A DNA stretch of 64,000 bases from Pseudomonas sp. R84. GTDB lineage: Bacteria > Pseudomonadota > Gammaproteobacteria > Pseudomonadales > Pseudomonadaceae. The DNA is taken from NCBI RefSeq assembly GCF_009834515.1, contig NZ_CP019426.1, positions 3,585,501-3,649,500 of the forward strand, written 5' to 3'. The translations under genes and the position numbers were made by a program. The notes below the pieces were generated by a model. The model ran no database searches and was not told the origin of the DNA. It saw nothing but the letters and a program-made list of their open reading frames with translations. Positions 36,767 to 46,193 of the stretch are shown piece after piece (position 1 is the stretch's first letter; each line of letters opens with the position of its first letter).

Positions 36767-39700
36767 ATGAATTTTTCCCAATTCTTCATTTCACGGCCGA
36801 TCTTCGCAGCAGTGCTCTCGCTGTTGATCCTGATCGCCGGTGCGATCTCGCTGTTCCAGCTGCCGATCAGCGAATACCCGGAAGTCGTGCCACCGACCGT
36901 GGTGGTACGTGCCAACTTCCCGGGCGCCAACCCTAAAGTCATCGGTGAAACCGTGGCGGCTCCGCTGGAGCAGGCCATCACCGGCGTCGAGAACATGCTG
37001 TACATGTCCTCGCAATCGACCGCCGACGGCAAGATCACCCTGACCATCACCTTCGCCCTGGGCACTGACCTGGACAACGCGCAAGTGCAGGTGCAAAACC
37101 GGGTAACCCGTACCGAGCCGAAACTTCCCGAGGAAGTGACGCGCATCGGTATCACCGTCGACAAGGCTTCGCCCGATCTGACCATGGTTGTGCACTTGAC
37201 CTCGCCGGACAAGCGCTACGACATGCTCTACCTGTCCAACTACGCGATCCTCAACATCAAGGATGAGCTCGCTCGTCTGAACGGTGTCGGTGATGTGCAG
37301 TTGTTTGGTATGGGCGATTACTCGCTGCGGGTCTGGCTCGATCCGAACAAGACCGCTTCGCGCAATCTGACCGCGACCGACGTGGTCACTGCTATTCGTG
37401 AGCAGAACCGTCAGGTCGCGGCCGGTCAATTGGGCGCGCCCCCTGCCCCGAATGCCCAAAGCTTCCAGCTGTCGGTCAACACTCAGGGCCGACTGGTCAG
37501 CGAGGAAGAGTTCGAGAACATCATCATTCGCGCAGGCGACAATGGTGAAATCACTCGCCTCAAAGACATCGCTCGCGTTGAACTCGGTTCCAGCCAATAC
37601 GCCCTGCGCTCGTTGCTGGACAACCAACCAGCCGTAGCCATCCCGATCTTTCAGCGTCCAGGCTCCAATGCCATCGACATCTCGAACGAAGTTCGCGGAA
37701 AGATGGACGAGCTGAAGAAAGGCTTCCCGCAAGGCATGGATTACAGCATCGTCTATGACCCGACAATCTTCGTGCGCGGTTCGATTGAAGCGGTGGTTCA
37801 CACCCTCTTCGAAGCACTGATCCTCGTGGTACTGGTGGTGATCCTGTTCCTGCAAACCTGGCGCGCCTCGATCATTCCGTTGGTGGCGGTGCCGGTATCG
37901 TTGATCGGTACGTTTGCGGTGATGCACCTGTTCGGCTTCTCGCTGAACGCGCTCTCGCTATTCGGTCTGGTACTGGCCATCGGTATCGTGGTGGACGACG
38001 CCATCGTGGTGGTGGAAAACGTCGAGCGCAATATCGAGCTCGGATTGAATCCGGTCGAAGCCACCAAGCGGGCCATGCGTGAAGTGACCGGTCCGATCGT
38101 TGCCACGGCTCTGGTGCTGTGTGCGGTGTTCATTCCGGCGGCGTTCATCTCCGGCCTCACCGGGCAGTTCTACAAACAGTTTGCACTGACCATCGCGATC
38201 TCGACGGTGATCTCGGCGTTCAACTCGCTGACCCTGTCGCCAGCATTGGCCGCGGTATTGCTGAAGAGCCACGACGCGCCGAAAGACCGCTTCTCCAAAG
38301 TGCTCGACAAGATCTTCGGTGGCTGGCTGTTCCGTCCGTTCAACCGCTTCTTCGATCGTGCCAGCCATGGTTACGTCGGCACCGTGCGCCGGGTTATCCG
38401 CAGCAGCGGCATCGCCCTGCTGTTGTACGCAGGCCTGATGGTGCTGACCTTCTTCGGTTTCTCCAGCACGCCGACCGGCTTCGTACCGGGCCAGGACAAG
38501 CAATACCTGGTGGCCTTCGCGCAACTGCCGGACGCTTCGAGCCTGGATCGCACCGAAGAAGTCATCAAGCGCATGTCCGACATGGCGCTGAAACAGCCAG
38601 GCGTGGAAAGCGCCGTAGCGTTCCCGGGCCTGTCGATCAACGGCTTCACCAACAGTCCGAACGCCGGCATCGTCTTCGTGACCCTGAAACCGTTCGACGA
38701 ACGTAAAGACCCGAGCATGTCCGCCGGTGCAATTGCCGGGGCCTTGAACGGCCAGTACGCGAACATTCAAGAGGCGTACATGGCGATCTTCCCGCCACCG
38801 CCGGTACAAGGTCTGGGCACCATTGGTGGTTTCCGTCTGCAAATCGAAGACCGGGGCAACCTGGGCTACGACGAGCTGTACAAAGAAACCATGAACATCA
38901 TCAACAAGAGCCACAGCGTTCCGGAACTGGCGGGCCTGTTCACCAGCTACACAGTGAACGTGCCTCAGGTCGATGCCGCCATCGACCGTGAAAAAGCCAA
39001 GACCCACGGCGTGGCCGTCAGCGACATCTTCGACACCCTGCAGATCTACCTGGGGTCGCTGTATGCCAACGACTTCAACCGCTTCGGGCGCACCTATCAG
39101 GTCAACGTTCAGGCCGAACAACAGTTCCGCCTCGAATCCGACCAGATCGGCCAGCTGAAAGTACGTAACAACAAAGGCGAAATGATCCCGCTGGCGACCT
39201 TCATCAAGGTCAGCGACACCTCGGGCCCGGATCGCGTGATGCACTACAACGGCTTCATCACCGCAGAAATCAACGGTGCGGCTGCCCCGGGCTACAGCTC
39301 CGGCCAGGCGGAAAAAGCCATCGAGAAACTGCTGAAGGATGAACTGCCGAACGGCATGACCTACGAGTGGACCGACCTGACCTACCAGCAGATTCTGTCC
39401 GGCAACACCGCGCTGTTCGTATTCCCGCTCTGCGTATTGCTGGCGTTCCTGGTACTGGCCGCTCAATACGAAAGCTGGAGCCTGCCATTGGCGGTGATCC
39501 TGATCGTACCGATGACCCTGCTGTCGGCCATCACCGGTGTGATCATCTCGGGCGGTGACAACAACATCTTCACCCAGATCGGTCTGATCGTACTGGTGGG
39601 ACTTGCCTGTAAGAACGCGATTCTGATCGTCGAGTTCGCCAAGGACAAACAGGAAGAAGGCCTCGACCCGCTCGCTGCGGTACTCGAAGCTTGCCGTCTG

Positions 39701-39946
39701 CGTCTGCGGCCGATCCTGATGACCTCCTTCGCGTTCATCATGGGTGTGGTGCCACTGGTGTTCTCCAGCGGTGCCGGTGCCGAGATGCGTCACGCCATGG
39801 GTGTGGCGGTGTTCTCCGGGATGCTCGGGGTGACCTTCTTCGGTCTGTTGCTGACCCCAGTGTTCTACGTACTGATCCGTAACTTTGTTGAACGCGGCGA
39901 AGCCCGCAAAGCGGCCAAAGCTCTGAAACTGGAGGCGCAACAATGA
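36767..39946 (+). CDS. mexF: RND multidrug efflux pump, MexF homologue
   Basis: 1059 aa HAE1-family proton antiporter with 12 membrane helices and two large periplasmic loops. The proton-relay pair D410-D411 (GIVVDDAIVVVENVERN) and K949 in ACKNAILIVEFAKDKQ are in place. The porter region contains the usual PVNVQAEQQFR-like segment near residue 780. Length and local sequence match MexF (about 1062 aa). It starts 15 bases after mexE and overlaps oprN by 4 bases (ATGA), giving one tightly coupled operon. Confidence 0.96.
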   Translation: MNFSQFFISRPIFAAVLSLLILIAGAISLFQLPISEYPEVVPPTVVVRANFPGANPKVIGETVAAPLEQAITGVENMLYMSSQSTADGKITLTITFALGTDLDNAQVQVQNRVTRTEPKLPEEVTRIGITVDKASPDLTMVVHLTSPDKRYDMLYLSNYAILNIKDELARLNGVGDVQLFGMGDYSLRVWLDPNKTASRNLTATDVVTAIREQNRQVAAGQLGAPPAPNAQSFQLSVNTQGRLVSEEEFENIIIRAGDNGEITRLKDIARVELGSSQYALRSLLDNQPAVAIPIFQRPGSNAIDISNEVRGKMDELKKGFPQGMDYSIVYDPTIFVRGSIEAVVHTLFEALILVVLVVILFLQTWRASIIPLVAVPVSLIGTFAVMHLFGFSLNALSLFGLVLAIGIVVDDAIVVVENVERNIELGLNPVEATKRAMREVTGPIVATALVLCAVFIPAAFISGLTGQFYKQFALTIAISTVISAFNSLTLSPALAAVLLKSHDAPKDRFSKVLDKIFGGWLFRPFNRFFDRASHGYVGTVRRVIRSSGIALLLYAGLMVLTFFGFSSTPTGFVPGQDKQYLVAFAQLPDASSLDRTEEVIKRMSDMALKQPGVESAVAFPGLSINGFTNSPNAGIVFVTLKPFDERKDPSMSAGAIAGALNGQYANIQEAYMAIFPPPPVQGLGTIGGFRLQIEDRGNLGYDELYKETMNIINKSHSVPELAGLFTSYTVNVPQVDAAIDREKAKTHGVAVSDIFDTLQIYLGSLYANDFNRFGRTYQVNVQAEQQFRLESDQIGQLKVRNNKGEMIPLATFIKVSDTSGPDRVMHYNGFITAEINGAAAPGYSSGQAEKAIEKLLKDELPNGMTYEWTDLTYQQILSGNTALFVFPLCVLLAFLVLAAQYESWSLPLAVILIVPMTLLSAITGVIISGGDNNIFTQIGLIVLVGLACKNAILIVEFAKDKQEEGLDPLAAVLEACRLRLRPILMTSFAFIMGVVPLVFSSGAGAEMRHAMGVAVFSGMLGVTFFGLLLTPVFYVLIRNFVERGEARKAAKALKLEAQQ

Positions 39947-41364
39947 GTCTGAAAGTCTTCCTGCCGAGTCTGCTGGTGCTGGCTCTCAGCGCCTGCGCTG
40001 TCGGCCCCGACTACAAGACCCCAGCCACGGAGGCGGCCAATATCACGGCCGCCACCGACGGCGCCGCCGGGCAAAAGAACTTCGACCGTTCGAAATTCGA
40101 AGGCATCTGGTGGCAGCAATTCGACGATCCGACCCTCAACCAGTTGGTGACCCAATCGCTGCAAGGCAACCGTGAACTGCGCGTGGCGTTCGCCCGCTGG
40201 AAAGCCGCCCGGGCGATCCGCGACGACGCCAGCAACGATGCGATGCCGACCATCACCAGCCGCGCCAGCAGTGATCTGGCCAAGGGGCAAATCCCTGGCC
40301 AGACCACCGATCGGGTCAATAGCGAACGCTATGACCTCGGTCTGGACATGGCTTGGGAGCTAGACCTGTTCGGGCGCATCCAGCGCAATCTGGAAGCCAG
40401 CGACGCCGACCAGCAGGCAGCCGAAGCCGATCTGTACCAACTGCAAGTCACTATGATTGCCGAACTGGTCGACGCTTACGGTCAACTGCGCGGTGCACAA
40501 CTGCGCGAAAAGATTGCCGTGGCCAACCTGAACAACCAGCAGGAGTCGCGCAAGATCACCATCAGCCTGCGTGACGCCGGCGTGGGCGATCAGCTCGACG
40601 TCGAACGTGCCGATGCACGTCTGGCTTCGGTCGAAGCCAGCGTGCCGCAATTGCAGGCAGAACAGGTTCGGCAGAAAAACCGTATTGCTACCCTCTTGGG
40701 CGAGCGTCCGGACAAGCTGACTGTCGATCTGAGTCCAAAAGACCTGCCAGCGATTGCCAAAGCCTTGCCGATCGGTGACCCGGGCGAACTGCTGCAGCGT
40801 CGTCCGGACATTCTCAGCGCCGAACGCCAACTGGCCTCGGCCACGGCACGTATCGGCGTGGCGAAAGCCGATCTGTTCCCACGGGTCAGCCTTAGCGGCT
40901 TCCTCGGCTGGACGGCCGGGCGTGGCTCGCAGATCGGTTCCTCGGCGGCCAACGCCTGGGCACTCGGCCCGAGCATTACGTGGGCAGCGTTCGACCTTGG
41001 CAGCGTGCGCGCCCGTTTGCGTGGCGCCGATGCTGAAGCCGAAGGCGCACTGGCGACTTACGAGCAACAAGTGCTGCTGGCCCTGGAAGAGTCGGAAAAC
41101 GCCTTCAGCGATTACGGCAAGCGTCAGCAACGCCTGATCTCGCTGATTCGTCAGAGCGAATCGAGCCGCAAGGCTGCCGACCTGGCTGAAATTCGCTATC
41201 GCGAAGGCACGACAGACTTCCTCGTGCTGCTCGACGCGCAGCGCGAACGGTTGAACGCCGAAGACAGTCAGGCCCAGGCTGAAGTCGACCTGTATCGCGG
41301 CATTGTCGCGATCTACAAGGCCCTTGGCGGCGGCTGGCAACCGGAGACTGTTGCCAGCAAGTAA
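39943..41364 (+). CDS. oprN: Outer-membrane efflux channel lipoprotein, OprN homologue
   Basis: 473 aa in the NodT/OMF family. The N-terminal lipoprotein signal ends LALSAC (Cys18), followed by AVGPDYK typical of this family. Two outer-membrane-factor repeats follow, with the conserved GDPGELLQRRPDILSAERQL between them. It forms the trimeric exit duct for MexEF. It overlaps mexF by 4 bases and is followed by a strong terminator. Confidence 0.95.
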   Translation: MSLKVFLPSLLVLALSACAVGPDYKTPATEAANITAATDGAAGQKNFDRSKFEGIWWQQFDDPTLNQLVTQSLQGNRELRVAFARWKAARAIRDDASNDAMPTITSRASSDLAKGQIPGQTTDRVNSERYDLGLDMAWELDLFGRIQRNLEASDADQQAAEADLYQLQVTMIAELVDAYGQLRGAQLREKIAVANLNNQQESRKITISLRDAGVGDQLDVERADARLASVEASVPQLQAEQVRQKNRIATLLGERPDKLTVDLSPKDLPAIAKALPIGDPGELLQRRPDILSAERQLASATARIGVAKADLFPRVSLSGFLGWTAGRGSQIGSSAANAWALGPSITWAAFDLGSVRARLRGADAEAEGALATYEQQVLLALEESENAFSDYGKRQQRLISLIRQSESSRKAADLAEIRYREGTTDFLVLLDAQRERLNAEDSQAQAEVDLYRGIVAIYKALGGGWQPETVASK

Positions 41365-41414
41365 TCGATTGTTAAAGAGCTCCTTTGGTTGGCCGCAACC
41401 AACCAAATTTTTTG

Positions 41415-41446
41415 CCCCGCGTATCATTCGGTCGCGGGGTTTTTTT
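41415..41446 (+). terminator. Terminator of mexEF-oprN
   Basis: CCCCGCG and CGCGGGG form a stem with an 11-base loop followed by seven T residues. Confidence 0.92.
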
Positions 41447-41470
41447 ATGCCTCGAAAATCACACCCTCTT

Positions 41471-41556
41471 CTGTAGGAGCTGCCGCAGGCTGCGATCTTT
41501 TGACTTTGCTTTAAAAGAGCAGATCAAAAGATCGCAGCCTGCGGCAGCTCCTACAG
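41471..41556. repeat. Long inverted repeat, copy 1 (33-bp arms)
   Basis: A perfect 33-bp inverted repeat with 20 bases between the arms. The left arm begins CTGTAGGAGCTGCCGCAGG and continues with CTGCGATCTTTTGA. It sits between convergent genes (oprN and the HlyD-type adaptor). The same element recurs at 49382-49468. The form is like the repeated palindromes scattered through P. fluorescens-group genomes. It could also end transcription on the minus strand. Confidence 0.9.
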
Positions 41557-41559
41557 GGA

Positions 41560-42504
41560 TCAGTTTTCCAGCACGGTGACGGTCGCTGTGGTGCCAGCAC
41601 GCAGGCGGTTCTTGCCGGCATAGTCGCCATCAATGTCGATCCGCACCGGCACCCGCTGTGCCAGTTTTACCCACGTGTAACTCGGGTTGATGTTGGCCAG
41701 TAACCGGCTGCCCGGCGCGTTCTCCCGGTCGGCGATGGCGAAGGCGATGCTCTGCACCCTGCCGCCGAAGGTCTCTCCGCTCATCAATTGCACCCGCACC
41801 CGATCGCCCTCTGTAATTCGCGGCAGTTTGGTTTCTTCGAAATAACCACTGATGTAGAACGAATCACTGTCGACCAGTGCCAATAAAGCGCCGCCGCTCA
41901 CCGCGTAGTCACCTTCACGGGTCAGCAGGTTGGTGACATAACCGCTCACTGGGGACTCGACGCGGGTGCGCTGCAAGTCCAGTTCGGCCTGGGTCAGCGC
42001 GGCAATCGCCAACTGCACGTTCGCCTCGGCCAGACCGAGATTGGCCTGATTGCGTAGAAGATCCGCTTGGGCCACCGCGACATCGGTACTGGATTTTTCC
42101 CACTCTTCTCCGGAGATCGCAAAACCCTGCTTGAGTGTACGCCGCCGGCGTTCTTCGCTTTGCCTCTGCTTGAGCAAGGCTTCACTGGCAACGATGGCCG
42201 CTTGCGACTGACCCAGCGTTGCCTTCGACACTTCCACCGAACGCCGCGAGTGTTCCACCGCGAGGCGGTAGCGCGCCGGGTCGATCTCCATCAACAATTG
42301 CCCCTTGTCGACATGCTGGTTGTCCTGCACGGCCAGACTGACAATGCGCCCCGAGACATCCGCCGACAGCGTCACCACATCGGCTCTGACCCGGGCATCG
42401 CGAGTCCACGGCGCGCGGGTGTAATGCTCCCAGGCAAACCAGCCGAGCACGATCGCCAACAGCACCACTGCCAACGTGATCAATCGCGTGAATAACACTT
42501 TCAA
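41560..42504 (-). CDS. HlyD/EmrA-type membrane fusion protein (AaeA-like)
   Basis: 314 aa. One N-terminal membrane anchor (about 7-26), a biotinyl-lipoyl-like domain (SADVSGRIVSLAVQDNQHVDKGQLLMEID), a coiled-coil hairpin and a beta-barrel end. The family is that of AaeA, EmrA and YibH. It is the last gene of a DUF1656-FUSC-HlyD operon equivalent to aaeXAB, which exports aromatic carboxylic acids. The gene lies 4 bases after the DUF1656 gene. Confidence 0.9.
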   Translation of the reverse strand: MKVLFTRLITLAVVLLAIVLGWFAWEHYTRAPWTRDARVRADVVTLSADVSGRIVSLAVQDNQHVDKGQLLMEIDPARYRLAVEHSRRSVEVSKATLGQSQAAIVASEALLKQRQSEERRRRTLKQGFAISGEEWEKSSTDVAVAQADLLRNQANLGLAEANVQLAIAALTQAELDLQRTRVESPVSGYVTNLLTREGDYAVSGGALLALVDSDSFYISGYFEETKLPRITEGDRVRVQLMSGETFGGRVQSIAFAIADRENAPGSRLLANINPSYTWVKLAQRVPVRIDIDGDYAGKNRLRAGTTATVTVLEN

Positions 42505-42508
42505 GGCA

Positions 42509-42709
42509 TCAGGCTCCCATCAGCAAAATCAGCGTGGCACAGACGCAGGCATACAAAGCGCCTTCGAACAGCGCCTCATGCCAGACCAGACGCAGTACGC
42601 CAAGTCGCCGCAAACCCCAGTCCAGCAACATGAAAATCGGTATGGCCAACAGTAACGCCTGGGCAATGGGCGGCAGGTAGACGCCGCCAATTTCGAAATC
42701 AATGGGCAA
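42509..42709 (-). CDS. DUF1656 small membrane protein (AaeX-like)
   Basis: 66 aa with two membrane helices and the family opening PIDFEIGGVYLPPI. The start is taken as TTG 42709: AGGAG lies 9 bases upstream and the family begins at this point. A longer frame to 42751 would add 14 atypical residues inside the upstream gene. It overlaps the end of the FUSC gene by 11 bases, so it is translated from the same message. Its role in AaeXAB-type pumps is unknown. Confidence 0.85.
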   Translation of the reverse strand: MPIDFEIGGVYLPPIAQALLLAIPIFMLLDWGLRRLGVLRLVWHEALFEGALYACVCATLILLMGA

Positions 42710-44846
42710 GGGCTGCTTCTCCTTCCGGAACAGAACGCTGGATAGCATCACCGTGGCGCTGCAGGAATGACACGACGATCAGCAGGGCCACACGCATGCG
42801 AAACAGCGACCAGACATGCTCATGACTGGCGACGTGCAGTTCATCCAGTTCATCGCCCAGTGTGTGCAGCGTGGTCAGCAGTGGCGCCAATTGCACATCC
42901 TGTCGCCCGGCGACAAAGCGCCCGGTCTTGCGCACGGCCGATACCAGACGCTGAGTAAAGGCATCTGTCAGCAGCGCATTGTTGTGCGCCTGCTGACGCA
43001 GTTGGTGCATGGCCACACCCAGTGCCACGCACGCCAGGCTGATTTCATAGAGTTGCTGCATGGCCCGGTTGTTCACCGCTGGCAGCAGGCCGAGCATGCT
43101 GGTCAGGCGATCGACCATGCGGCTTTCAAAGGCAAACTGTTGTTCATCGGTCGCCGGGGTTTTGCTCAGTGCATACACCTGCTCGCGCGCTTCGTTATAC
43201 AAACGGCGAAGGCGCCACGCCGGGCGAAACGGGAAAATCCACGCGTAAACGATCAGGGCAAGCATGGCTGCACTGACATAGGCGCCGGCAAATTCGAACC
43301 ATTGAATCGCCGTGTTCTGTCCGGTACCGACATTCTGCGGGCCGAGCATCAGAAAACTCGACAACCCCAACCCCATACCGATACCCGCCGTCGCCGGACT
43401 GGCCAGACCGATTGCGATCACATACAGCAGCGGTGCCAGCAACAACGCCAACAGCTCGAAATCACTGATCGCCGGCACCAGCATGAATTGATAGAACGCC
43501 GAGACCACCAGCGCCAGCCCCAAGCCTCGCGCATAACTCTGCGCGGCTATCAGTGGACGCGGGAAAGTAGCCATGAGCGAGCAGAGGATTCCCACCAGAA
43601 TCATTCCGCCTCGCGCACCGTCCCACGCGGTTTCGATCCAGATCAACCCGGCCACCAGCAACGCAGTGAAGGCGCGGATCGCATTCATCGACGCCAAAGT
43701 GAAGTCCAGATGCAGAGGGCTGACCTGGCCACGATAGAGACAACTGGCCTCGCGCCCCTCCTGAATGGCATCACTCAACTCGAGAATCTGCTCGAGTTGC
43801 TGCAACAGCCGTGCCTGCTCCCAGCGCAACGCCCAGGCCAGCGAGCGCAAGGTGGCGCTCATGTCTTCGGTCAACTGCTCGGCTTGATACGCCAACGCCT
43901 CGAACTGTTGCTGCAGCTTGATGAATTGCTGGCGTGTGGGCTCGGGCAGCGATCGCCCCTGCTCCGCCAACTGATCGAGAAGCGCCAGTTCGTCCGCACG
44001 CAGTCGCTGGATCTCCAGCGGCAGATCACCCTCCCAGCGCTCGGTGAGCAGTTCGCGCTGATGGCGTAGCGCGGTCAATCGCGAGGTCAACAACATCAGC
44101 TGGTTGCCCAACAGCAGTACCAGATGGTTGGCGCTGCGCAACCGTGGCGCATCGAAATACAAGTGCCGGCGCAGGCCTTCGAGGGCACTGATCTCGCCGA
44201 GCAATTGCATTTGCCGGCGCTGGAAATCGGCCTCGCTTTCTTCCGTGCGAAGCACCGCCGCAGCGTGACTGGCGGCCAGTTTGATGACTTGATCGACCTT
44301 GGCGAAATACCCCTTGGCCACCGCTTGCGGGCGTGCCGTCAACAGGCTGACCACACACACGCAGGCCACGGCCAGCAAGGTTTCGGTAACGCGGGTGACG
44401 GCCAATAAAAAGGTGCCGTCCTGATCCGGAATCGCCAGCAACGCCACCACCACGGCGGTGTAACCACTGAGCACAAAGGCTTGCGAACTGGTGTAGCGCA
44501 GCAACGTACCGCCCGCCGTGCACAGCGCCAGCCACAGGGCCAGAGTGGTAATGAATGGCAGCGGTGCCTGAGGAAAGATCGCCATGATCAATACCGCCAC
44601 CGCCGCCCCGAGGGTCGTGCCGATCACCTGACCGAAGCTGCGTGCCAGCGCCATCCCGGCCAACGGCTGGCTGACAATGACCACTGCCATGATCGACCAC
44701 TTCGGCTGATCGAGATCGAACAAGAACGCCAGGTACAGCGTCAGCAAGCCCGCCGCAATGGTTCGCAGGGCAAACAGCAGTGCAGCCTGACCGGGGTGGA
44801 TCACGGCTCGGAAATAATTGAACAGGGCTTGCATGGGCACACTCAT
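42699..44846 (-). CDS. FUSC-family aromatic acid exporter protein (AaeB-like)
   Basis: About 715 aa. Two sets of five to six membrane helices (first about 15-165, second about 375-510) are separated by a long cytoplasmic coiled-coil region, the AaeB/YccS/FUSC layout. It probably pumps hydroxylated aromatic acids together with the HlyD-type adaptor. ATG 44846 is preferred, with AGAAG 9 bases upstream. ATG 44834 and GTG 44933 are alternatives. No AaeR-like LysR gene adjoins it. Confidence 0.9.
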   Translation of the reverse strand: MSVPMQALFNYFRAVIHPGQAALLFALRTIAAGLLTLYLAFLFDLDQPKWSIMAVVIVSQPLAGMALARSFGQVIGTTLGAAVAVLIMAIFPQAPLPFITTLALWLALCTAGGTLLRYTSSQAFVLSGYTAVVVALLAIPDQDGTFLLAVTRVTETLLAVACVCVVSLLTARPQAVAKGYFAKVDQVIKLAASHAAAVLRTEESEADFQRRQMQLLGEISALEGLRRHLYFDAPRLRSANHLVLLLGNQLMLLTSRLTALRHQRELLTERWEGDLPLEIQRLRADELALLDQLAEQGRSLPEPTRQQFIKLQQQFEALAYQAEQLTEDMSATLRSLAWALRWEQARLLQQLEQILELSDAIQEGREASCLYRGQVSPLHLDFTLASMNAIRAFTALLVAGLIWIETAWDGARGGMILVGILCSLMATFPRPLIAAQSYARGLGLALVVSAFYQFMLVPAISDFELLALLLAPLLYVIAIGLASPATAGIGMGLGLSSFLMLGPQNVGTGQNTAIQWFEFAGAYVSAAMLALIVYAWIFPFRPAWRLRRLYNEAREQVYALSKTPATDEQQFAFESRMVDRLTSMLGLLPAVNNRAMQQLYEISLACVALGVAMHQLRQQAHNNALLTDAFTQRLVSAVRKTGRFVAGRQDVQLAPLLTTLHTLGDELDELHVASHEHVWSLFRMRVALLIVVSFLQRHGDAIQRSVPEGEAALAH

Positions 44847-45005
44847 CGAAACGACTTCTGCAAGCGTAGACACTGCATCGAAAGCCTGACGGGTAACTGA
44901 GTCGACGCAGCTTGTAGGGCGATTCGCATGCACAGGGTTTGACTCGTGGCCCGCGCTGACCGAAGCTTGCCGCTCTGCTCAAGAACGCCTGTTTCGGAAA
45001 CCTGC

Positions 45006-46061
45006 ATGCCTCAGTCTCGCCGCTACCTGCTTATCAGCCTGGGCCTTGTGCTTATCGTCGTCGTAGCCTGGTTGTCGGTGCGCAGCACCGTCCCGGTCAT
45101 ACCCGATGCAATCAAGCACGGTTATAGCGAAGCGCTCGATGCTGCCCGTAAGGGTCAACCGGGCGCAGCGCGTCAGTTGTATCAGCAACTGGGCCGCCCG
45201 GACATATCGGTGAAACGTCGCGTGTGGCTGCACGGTGAGCTGGCCAATTACCCCAGCCCGCAAGCGTTGAAACTGGCCGACACCGACCTGCAGAACGAAG
45301 CCCCCGCCGTGCGGCTGGCGGCAATCAAAAGCGTGGTGGGACTGGTGCCGGGCGGGCAACGCAGCCTGTTGCTCGGGCCGATGCTCGAAGATGAAGATCA
45401 AACCGTGCGCTTTGCCGCGATCAACGCCCTCCTCGGTTTGACCCCCGATGAACTGGGCCTTTACTTCGCGCCACTACAACAAGCGATCGACGGCTGGGAA
45501 CAAACGCTCAAGGCGCTGCCGGAAAGCGCTGCCAACTATGCGCAACTGGCCCGGCTGCATATCCACAACGCAGAACTCAAAGAGGCGCAGGTCGCGCTCG
45601 ACAATACGCTGCGCCTGGAGCCCGGCAATCTGCAGGCGCTGGTGATGCAGATCGATGTCCTCGACCGCCAGGGCCAAACCGACGCCGCTCGGCAACTGCT
45701 GGTCAAACAGCTCAAAGCGCAACCTGATTCTGCCTACCTGCAACATGCCTTGGGTCTTTGGCTGTTGCACCACGATCAGCGCGAATACGCTCTGCTCGGT
45801 TTGTCCAAAGCCGTTGAGCTGGAACCCGATAACAAGGATTACCGCTACGACCTCGCGACCACCCTGCACAGCGCCGAAGAACTGGAAGCGGCGCAAAACC
45901 AGTTGCAGGAAATCGTTCAGCGCCACCCCGCTGACCGCAAGGCGCGGGTTTTGCTGATCAATTACTGGAAAGAAAGCGGGCAATTGCAGAACGTGCAGAT
46001 TCTGTTGGCGCAGCTGGAACAGCTCAACCCGGATGATCCGGCCTTGCAGCAGGGTCTCTGA
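45006..46061 (+). CDS. Membrane-anchored TPR-repeat protein
   Basis: 351 aa. The N-terminus has a single transmembrane anchor (LLISLGLVLIVVVAWLSV, about 8-25). It is followed by a HEAT-like helical part (PAVRLAAIKSVVGLVPGG, TVRFAAINALLGLT) and then about four tetratricopeptide repeats (YAQLARLHIHNAELKEAQVALDNTLRLEPGN). The soluble part probably lies in the periplasm and assembles protein complexes. The mixed HEAT-TPR arrangement recalls diheme-cytochrome-associated proteins, but none is near. ATG 45006 follows GGAAA. Confidence 0.82.
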   Translation: MPQSRRYLLISLGLVLIVVVAWLSVRSTVPVIPDAIKHGYSEALDAARKGQPGAARQLYQQLGRPDISVKRRVWLHGELANYPSPQALKLADTDLQNEAPAVRLAAIKSVVGLVPGGQRSLLLGPMLEDEDQTVRFAAINALLGLTPDELGLYFAPLQQAIDGWEQTLKALPESAANYAQLARLHIHNAELKEAQVALDNTLRLEPGNLQALVMQIDVLDRQGQTDAARQLLVKQLKAQPDSAYLQHALGLWLLHHDQREYALLGLSKAVELEPDNKDYRYDLATTLHSAEELEAAQNQLQEIVQRHPADRKARVLLINYWKESGQLQNVQILLAQLEQLNPDDPALQQGL

Positions 46062-46193
46062 GCCACTTTCGACAGCTCGATCGACACATCTCGCAAGGAA
46101 TTTCGGAACTGCCATCACGCCAAAGGGTCAAGTTAATCAGGCCGCTCGATTCTCCCGACGGCCTCGCTTCCCCTAGTCATGAGAGGGCATTTT

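Noticed and set aside
37958..39943. A 661-codon open frame antisense to mexF
   Set aside because: It is the mirror of a GC-rich, strongly coding gene (third-position GC leaves few stops). Its translation is low in hydrophobic structure and matches no family, and it has no ribosome site.
44847..44933. Extended start (GTG 44933) for the FUSC gene
   Set aside because: The extra 29 residues are polar and atypical and the GTG lacks a ribosome site; ATG 44846 is better placed.
46062..46193. A missing kaiB-sized gene upstream of the KaiC-like gene
   Set aside because: The 130-bp gap is too short and has no thioredoxin-like coding sequence.
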